The notes below the pieces were generated by a model. That model saw only the letters and a list, made by a program, of their open reading frames with translations. It was not told the origin of the DNA and did no database searches. From positions 1-64,000 of the forward strand of contig CALBSQ010000285.1 of assembly GCA_937967325.1 (NCBI GenBank): DNA of 64,000 bases, read 5' to 3'. The DNA is from an uncultured Chloroflexota bacterium (GTDB taxonomy: Bacteria; Chloroflexota; UBA4733). Of this stretch, positions 59,278 to 64,000 are shown piece by piece (within the stretch, counting starts at the first letter, position 1; each line of letters starts with the position of its first letter). The position numbers and the translations under genes were made by a program.

Positions 59278-59320
59278 CCCGCACTGTCATCCTTCGCTGC
59301 GCTCAGGATGACAGTGCGGG
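59278..59320. repeat. Dispersed palindromic repeat, copy 4 (short hairpin)
   Basis: CCCGCACTGTCATCCT (59278-59293) pairs exactly with AGGATGACAGTGCGGG (59305-59320). The 11-base loop holds TCGCTGCGCTC, the core of the repeat family. It lies between the convergent aroE and S41-protease genes and may end both transcripts. Confidence 0.9.
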
Positions 59321-59409
59321 TGAGCATAGGATGGCATCCACCGATCGCCCCCCGACGACATCCGAAACTCGCAGGAGCTGCTCGATGACCCACGATGGGA
59401 CCAGGGCGG

Positions 59410-61098
59410 TCACGGCGGACCGCTCGGACCCACGGCGGCGGCGTCGATCCAGGCGTAGTTGTGGGTGCGTGGGTCGAATACGAACAGCCGCGGGCTTTGC
59501 TGGGGCGCTACCACCAGGAAGTGCGCCCATTGTGGCTGAGCGCCGAAGGGCGCCGCCTGAGCATCCGATCCAGACCACAGTTGGGCGTCGGCGACGAAGG
59601 TTTCGACCCAGCGTTGTCCCGTATCCGGCAATGCCGCGGTGGGCGCCCCAGTCTGACCAGACAGCGCCTGCTCGAGGGTGGTGTCGTGGCCGGACGACAG
59701 GGCGGCGGCGGTCAGGGGAGCCGATACGTCCGGCGTCACTCCCGTGCCATCAAGTGAAGCGCCGTTCGCTCGCAGGAGCTGCGCCACCGTTATTTCTAAT
59801 CCGCCGCCGTCCGACAGTTGAAACAGGCCGGCCGTTCCTACGTCGCCCGCCGACGTGCTCCCCACGATCGTGGCCGCATGCGCGTCCTGCAAGGCCGAGG
59901 CGACGATTTCGGAGGCCGAGGCCGACCCTCCGTCGATCAAGACGGTAACGGGCAGGTTCACCAGGCTTACCGAGCTATCCACGTCGAGTGGCCACTGGTC
60001 GCTTCGGTGCTGGAAGGTTGCCAGAGGTCCTCGATGCGTAAACGCGCTGGCCACCTGCCGAGCGCTGAAGATGGAGCCGCCCGGATTGCCGCGCAGGTCC
60101 AGGATGATCCTGCTCACCTGTTGCTTCAGGTCGCCGCGGAGCATGTCGATCGCCTCGGCGCCGGACGTGACGCTGAAGGACCAGATGCGCACGTAGCCGG
60201 TGTTGCCGGGCAGGATCTTGCCCTCCACGTCCGGCGCGTCCGCCGTTCGTGTGTTGAGCGAGATCGAGAACGAAGCGGAAGTGCGCGGCCGGAACACGTC
60301 CATCTGCAGCGTCCTGCCGGCGCTCCACGGCAGGTTATTGAGGGCATCGGCCAGGGCGCCGGCGCTTGCGCCCGCGGATGAAACGAGATCGCTGACCGGA
60401 TGGCCATTGATGCGTTGCACCACATCCCCCGGCTGAAGGCTGCTGGACGCTGGACTGCCCGCGAGTACCGAAAAAACGAATACTTGCTCCTGACCGTCGT
60501 CGGCTGCGAATCGAAGGCCCAGTCCGGTCGTCGAGTGCCCGGATAGGCTGCTGACTTCGTGAGCGAACAGGTCGGGAGGTAAGTAGCCCGTGTGGTCGTC
60601 GGCCAGGCTGGCGGCCATTCCGGTCAGCGCCGCTTCGGCAATGTGACTGCCTGTCGTGATATCCGGCGCCGACGCCAGGACCGGCGCCAGCGACGTGCGG
60701 AAGGTACGCAAGGCGCCAGTAGGATCGGCGGGTAGGATGAGCGGCTGAGGCGGCCCGCTTTGGCCCGACGCGATCAGCGCGGAGGACCAGGCGTGCTGCA
60801 ACATTGCGTCGGGATCGACGGTCGAGCCGCCGCCATAGTTGTCCAGCAGGCAAAAGTAGGCCTGTTCGATGGTCGCCATCGACGCGGGCGAGCTCGGGAT
60901 GTCGATCGCCGCGAACATGGAAGGCTGGCAGGGACCGGGGTTTCCGGAAGCAAACGCCGGGCATCTGTGCAGCATGAGCAAGGCAGCGGCGATGCACGCC
61001 AGTCCCACACGCAGACGGCTACGGTCAAAGGCAACCAGACGTTCGAGTGGTGATGTCGCTCTCACGACCATTCGCGCCATGTGTGGTGCAAGTGGCAT
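59410..61098 (-). CDS. S41 (C-terminal processing) protease homologue, Lys and Gln of active site replaced
   Basis: A 562-residue exported protein. A signal peptide or anchor lies at about 30-50 (RVGLACIAAALLMLH). The central part has a PDZ domain (GLGLRFAADDGQE, LQPGDVVQRINGHPV), followed by the S41 catalytic core (ILDLRGNPGGS, IDGGSASASEIVASAL with the nucleophile Ser). The family's FGKGSVQ segment is AGDVGTA here, so catalytic Lys is Asp and the Gln is Ala. Proteolysis by the usual Ser-Lys-Gln mechanism is doubtful. GAGGAGAG supports ATG 61098. Confidence 0.82.
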   Translation of the reverse strand: MPLAPHMARMVVRATSPLERLVAFDRSRLRVGLACIAAALLMLHRCPAFASGNPGPCQPSMFAAIDIPSSPASMATIEQAYFCLLDNYGGGSTVDPDAMLQHAWSSALIASGQSGPPQPLILPADPTGALRTFRTSLAPVLASAPDITTGSHIAEAALTGMAASLADDHTGYLPPDLFAHEVSSLSGHSTTGLGLRFAADDGQEQVFVFSVLAGSPASSSLQPGDVVQRINGHPVSDLVSSAGASAGALADALNNLPWSAGRTLQMDVFRPRTSASFSISLNTRTADAPDVEGKILPGNTGYVRIWSFSVTSGAEAIDMLRGDLKQQVSRIILDLRGNPGGSIFSARQVASAFTHRGPLATFQHRSDQWPLDVDSSVSLVNLPVTVLIDGGSASASEIVASALQDAHAATIVGSTSAGDVGTAGLFQLSDGGGLEITVAQLLRANGASLDGTGVTPDVSAPLTAAALSSGHDTTLEQALSGQTGAPTAALPDTGQRWVETFVADAQLWSGSDAQAAPFGAQPQWAHFLVVAPQQSPRLFVFDPRTHNYAWIDAAAVGPSGPP

Positions 61099-61467
61099 TC
61101 GCTATCTCTCCTCGCACCCAATATCGCGATTCGGTCAGCCAAGCTACCAGCCTGTCCCAGAGGACCCGACGCACCGCGGGAGGGGCGGGGCTCGCCCAGG
61201 TGACGTCCCTGCCGGAAGCGGCCGGATCCTGTAGGGCAGACCATCTGTGGGCCGTTTGCCATGTGTACTGCCATTATCCACCGTGCCGGGTCGTAGGGCG
61301 GAGCACTCTCCCCACTGCGTGGGGACCCCGCGGGTACCCACTTGTGGGTGTTGCCGCGCCCTGGGACGTGTCGGCCGCGCCGGGCAAATCAGGGCGCGGA
61401 CGCTGCGCTAAGCAGCGCCCCTACAAGCGATCGGCTCAGAATGGCATGCGGCATGATAACTGACCCG
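61099..61467. other. Intergenic stretch with two repeat fragments
   Basis: No gene is seen. ACCCAC-TT-GTGGGT (61336-61349) is the inverted core of the repeat at 6158-6235. Positions 61392-61424 hold a hairpin around GCTGC-GCTAA-GCAGC ending in AAGCAGCGCCCCTAC, the right end of the repeat at 41532-41610. Confidence 0.6.
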
Positions 61468-62460
61468 CTAGATGCCCGCTATGGCCGGGCTCAGTTGGAA
61501 GTCCTCATCATAAAGTTGCACGACCCGTGCCACTTGGTCGTCGCCCAAGTCCGGTAGGTCGCTTGCTGCCGCAAACTCGTCGAGCTGCTCGACGCCGTAG
61601 ATATTGGGCAGCGCCGAACAGACCGTAGCTTCGGCGAGCACAAACTTCAGAGCAGCCTGGCCGAGCGTCATCGCCGAGTCGTTCAGCAGAAACTGCAATT
61701 GCTCCACCTTCTTCAGTCCGGTCAACAACCACTCGCGCGGGCGGTGGTTGCGGTGGTCGCCCGGTGGAAACGTGGTGTCAGCGGTGTAGTGTCCCTCCAG
61801 CAGGCCGGAGGAATGGGGCACTCGTACCAGCAAGCCCACCGCATTGTCGCGGGCCGTCGCGAAGAAGCTGCGCCCCGGCGTCTGCTCCAAGGCATTGTAG
61901 ATGATCTGCAGCGCGGTAAGACGGCGTGCTCGCATGATCGCGTTGCCGTCTTTGGTGCCGCCGATGGCGGGACCAAGCGCTGCCCCGTAGTAACGGATCT
62001 TGCCCTCGTCTCTGAGGACTTCGAGTGTGGCGAACAGCTCGTCCCGCTGAACATCGGGGAGGCGGGGGTTGTGGAGCTGATAGAGGTCAATGTGGTCGGT
62101 GCCAAGGCGGCGAAGGCTCTGCTCGCAGGCGAAGCGGACGAACTCGCCATCCCAGCGCTGCGGGCGCTCTTGCTGACCGGCCGCATCCGCATGCCGGTAG
62201 ATGTCGTAACCGAACTTGGTGGCGATGACCATCCGGTCACGGACGTGACCCAGCGCTCGGGGAATGATCTCCTCGGCTCGACCGTTGCCGTAGGTGTCGC
62301 CCGTGTCGATGAAGGTGACGCCAAGATCGAACGCTCGGCGCAGCAGCGCGTCGCACTCCTCGGCACTATGCGTCCCCCACCAATCGGAGCCCAGTGTCCA
62401 GGCGCCGAAGCCGATCTCCGACACCGTGAGGTCCGTCCCGGGAAACGTTCGGTAGCGCAC
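61468..62460 (-). CDS. Aldo/keto reductase
   Basis: A 330-residue TIM-barrel oxidoreductase. VSEIGFGAWTLG, FIDTGDTYGNGRAEEI (catalytic Asp and Tyr), MVIATKFG (catalytic Lys) and LYQLHNP (catalytic His position) match the AKR family. The C-terminal NADP site is less typical (CSALPNIYGVEQLDE). Substrate unknown. The GTG start at 62460 has GGAG about 12 bases upstream. The gene stands alone between repeats and proB. Confidence 0.88.
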   Translation of the reverse strand: MRYRTFPGTDLTVSEIGFGAWTLGSDWWGTHSAEECDALLRRAFDLGVTFIDTGDTYGNGRAEEIIPRALGHVRDRMVIATKFGYDIYRHADAAGQQERPQRWDGEFVRFACEQSLRRLGTDHIDLYQLHNPRLPDVQRDELFATLEVLRDEGKIRYYGAALGPAIGGTKDGNAIMRARRLTALQIIYNALEQTPGRSFFATARDNAVGLLVRVPHSSGLLEGHYTADTTFPPGDHRNHRPREWLLTGLKKVEQLQFLLNDSAMTLGQAALKFVLAEATVCSALPNIYGVEQLDEFAAASDLPDLGDDQVARVVQLYDEDFQLSPAIAGI

Positions 62461-62570
62461 AGGTCACCACTCCATCTGACGGCGTCCCCCCAGGTAACGC
62501 CGGCCAGGGCGCGCCACGACACACGTCGAGTCGCGTTCACTCCTTGAGTATACCGAGGCTGCCGTCGGCC

Positions 62571-63710
62571 TCACAACACGGCAAGGTTGTTGCGGTGGAC
62601 CACCTCCGGGCCGTAGGTATAGCCCAGGAGAGCGGAAATCTCCTCGGACCGATGACCGGCGATGAGCAAGAGGTCGCGCGCATCGTAGTTGCTTAGCCCA
62701 ATGGCGATGACCGGACCCTCCGTGGCGCGAATCTGCACGGCGTCGCCACGGGCGAAGCGTCCGCGGACGTCGCGCACGCCCGCGGAGAGCAGGCTCTTGC
62801 CGCTGTGGAGGAGCGCCCGCTCGGCGCCGGCATCGACCACGAGCTCGCCCCTGCCGGCAACCCCCGTTACCAGCCAGCGCTTGCGCCCTTCGACCGCCGC
62901 CGCCGCGGGGAAACGGGTGCCCACCGCTTCTCCTCGCGCGGCACGTATCAGGGCCGAAGGATCGGATCCCGCGGCAATCACGACCGTCGTGCCCCAGCGG
63001 ACGGCGGCGCGCGCCGCCGTCAGTTTGGTTCGCATGCCGCCGGTGCCGACGCCTGAACGGGTACTTCCCGCCTGGCGCTCCAGCTCAGGTCCGATGCTAT
63101 GCACGATGGGAATGAGGCTAGCGGCTGAATCGAGTTGCGGATCGGCCGTGTACAGCCCACCCGTGTCGGTGAGCATGACCAGGAGCTCGGCGTCGACGAG
63201 ATTGGCTACCAACGCCGAGAGGTAGTCGTTGTCGCCGATCTTGATCTCCTCGACGGCCACGACGTCATTCTCGTTGATGATTGGCAACACTCCGCGCTCG
63301 AGCAGGTTCAGCAGTGTCGTACGGGCGTTCAGGTAGCCCTGGCGGTGCCCCACGTCCTGACGCGTCAGCAGCGCCTGTGCGGTGACGATGCCGTGCTCGG
63401 CCATGATCTGATCCCAGTCATGCATGAGCCGTGCCTGACCGACGGCGGCCAACACCTGGCGAGCCGGCACGTCCTTGGCGTCCATCGGCAAGCCCAGTCG
63501 CTCACGTCCGGCCGCCGCTGCTCCTGAAGAAACGAGCACGACGCTTACGCCGTCCTGACGCAGCTGCACAATCTGATCTACGATGCGGCGCATGGCAGAG
63601 CGATCCAGCGTGTCGCCGCCGGACGTGAGCGTGGTCGTGCCGACCTTGGCTACAACGCGGCGAAACGCGAGCCGCGCCGCGTCAACACCGGGTTGGCCAC
63701 TGACTATCAC
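62571..63710 (-). CDS. proB: Glutamate 5-kinase with PUA domain
   Basis: A 379-residue enzyme phosphorylating glutamate in proline synthesis. The kinase domain has VVAKVGTTTLT, VVLVSSGAAAAGRERLGL, NENDVVAVEEIKIGDND and GTGGMRTKLTAARAA; the usual GS after K is GT. The C-terminal PUA domain (from about residue 285, GELVVDAGAERALLHSGKSLL) is as in full-length ProB. proA is not in the window. It is divergent from the GH116 gene. Confidence 0.93.
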   Translation of the reverse strand: MIVSGQPGVDAARLAFRRVVAKVGTTTLTSGGDTLDRSAMRRIVDQIVQLRQDGVSVVLVSSGAAAAGRERLGLPMDAKDVPARQVLAAVGQARLMHDWDQIMAEHGIVTAQALLTRQDVGHRQGYLNARTTLLNLLERGVLPIINENDVVAVEEIKIGDNDYLSALVANLVDAELLVMLTDTGGLYTADPQLDSAASLIPIVHSIGPELERQAGSTRSGVGTGGMRTKLTAARAAVRWGTTVVIAAGSDPSALIRAARGEAVGTRFPAAAAVEGRKRWLVTGVAGRGELVVDAGAERALLHSGKSLLSAGVRDVRGRFARGDAVQIRATEGPVIAIGLSNYDARDLLLIAGHRSEEISALLGYTYGPEVVHRNNLAVL

Positions 63711-63797
63711 GCCGCGGATTATACGCAGCCCGGCCCCACTCCTTCCCGACGCGCATCACGCCGAGTAACATTTAGGTAGTGCGAGGGAGGACGCCCG

Positions 63798-64000
63798 ATG
63801 CAATCGACGGCGGGCAGGACAGTGAGCATCAATCCGGCCGAAGCCTGCGGCCGGGGCACGCAGCGGACGTTCAGCGGCGAAAACCTGCGCGAGATCGCCT
63901 TTCCCCTGGGAGGAATCGGCACGGGCACGGTGTCCCTCGGTGGCCGCGGCAACCTGCGCGACTGGGAGATCTTCAACCGGCCGGGCAAGGGGATCGATCT
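63798..64000 (+). CDS. GH116-family glycoside hydrolase, N-terminal fragment
   Basis: The frame opens at ATG 63798, eight bases after GGGAGG, and runs off the window after 67 codons. IAFPLGGIGTGTVSLGGRGN followed by LRDWEIFNRPGKG matches the N-terminus of bile-acid beta-glucosidase/GBA2-type GH116 enzymes. These hydrolyse beta-glucosides or glucosylceramide-like lipids. Only the start is visible, so activity cannot be judged. Confidence 0.85.
   Translation, partial: MQSTAGRTVSINPAEACGRGTQRTFSGENLREIAFPLGGIGTGTVSLGGRGNLRDWEIFNRPGKGID

Overview
The window is a GC-rich bacterial chromosome segment, densely coded on both strands. It most resembles a member of the Chloroflexota (Thermomicrobia-like); this is an inference, not a proven assignment. 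It rests on a double-domain KaiC protein, an ABC exporter with a DUF1854 partner, a T-box thrS, a dapF-aminotransferase-hflX operon, a GerW-type protein with no sporulation genes nearby, and many GTG/TTG starts. There is no prophage, CRISPR array, rRNA operon or insertion sequence. Accessory DNA consists mainly of perfect inverted-repeat elements sitting between genes.

Layout. 1-6.2 kb: tail of an unknown gene; an ABC exporter plus DUF1854 protein behind a c-di-AMP (ydaO/yuaA) riboswitch; a nitronate-monooxygenase-like enzyme and an MFS transporter. 6.2-8.5 kb: a secreted protein, small hypotheticals and an XRE regulator. 8.7-14.8 kb: a signalling cassette made of a PAS-winged-helix regulator, a sigma-like protein missing its core-binding domain, an unknown protein, a KaiC-like ATPase and a PAS-GAF-PAS histidine kinase. 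15-24 kb: desaturase, GYD and zinc-ribbon proteins, a GntR regulator divergent from a sugar-binding lipoprotein, tRNA-Thr(CGT), an SDR, and a TsuA/TsuB-like thiosulfate pair. 22.9-30.8 kb: a potassium/stress island with GAF protein, two Usp proteins, APC permease, truncated KdpD-type kinase, KdpE-type regulator and KimA-family potassium importer.

31-33.5 kb: SIS isomerase, ROK kinase and YraN-like nuclease in an overlapping operon, then a Phd-type antitoxin whose VapC-like toxin is broken off at the thrS 3' end. 33.5-35.6 kb: thrS with its T-box leader. 35.7-43.7 kb: a leucine/isovalerate degradation operon (acyl-CoA dehydrogenase, methylcrotonyl-CoA carboxylase beta and alpha, HMG-CoA lyase, acyl-CoA synthetase). 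43.7-50.5 kb: GerW, a second orphan sugar-binding lipoprotein, hflX, a PLP-site-deficient aminotransferase homologue, dapF and an epimerase. 50.7-54.4 kb: 2-hydroxyacid dehydrogenase, MTA phosphorylase, a FolD lacking the cyclohydrolase lysine, and an FTCD_C/FchA-type cyclodeaminase that may replace the missing activity. 54.5-64 kb: MalK-like ATPase, lipoprotein, pheA, zinc-ribbon protein, aroE, an S41 protease homologue with an altered active site, aldo/keto reductase, proB and the start of a GH116 glycosidase.

The strongest leads are the KaiC/PAS cassette with its sigma-less-sigma2 protein, the degenerate aminotransferase fixed in the dapF operon, the FolD/FchA complementation, and the c-di-AMP riboswitch on an ABC exporter in a window that also carries KimA. 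All functional statements come from reading motifs and neighbourhood; no database search was run.
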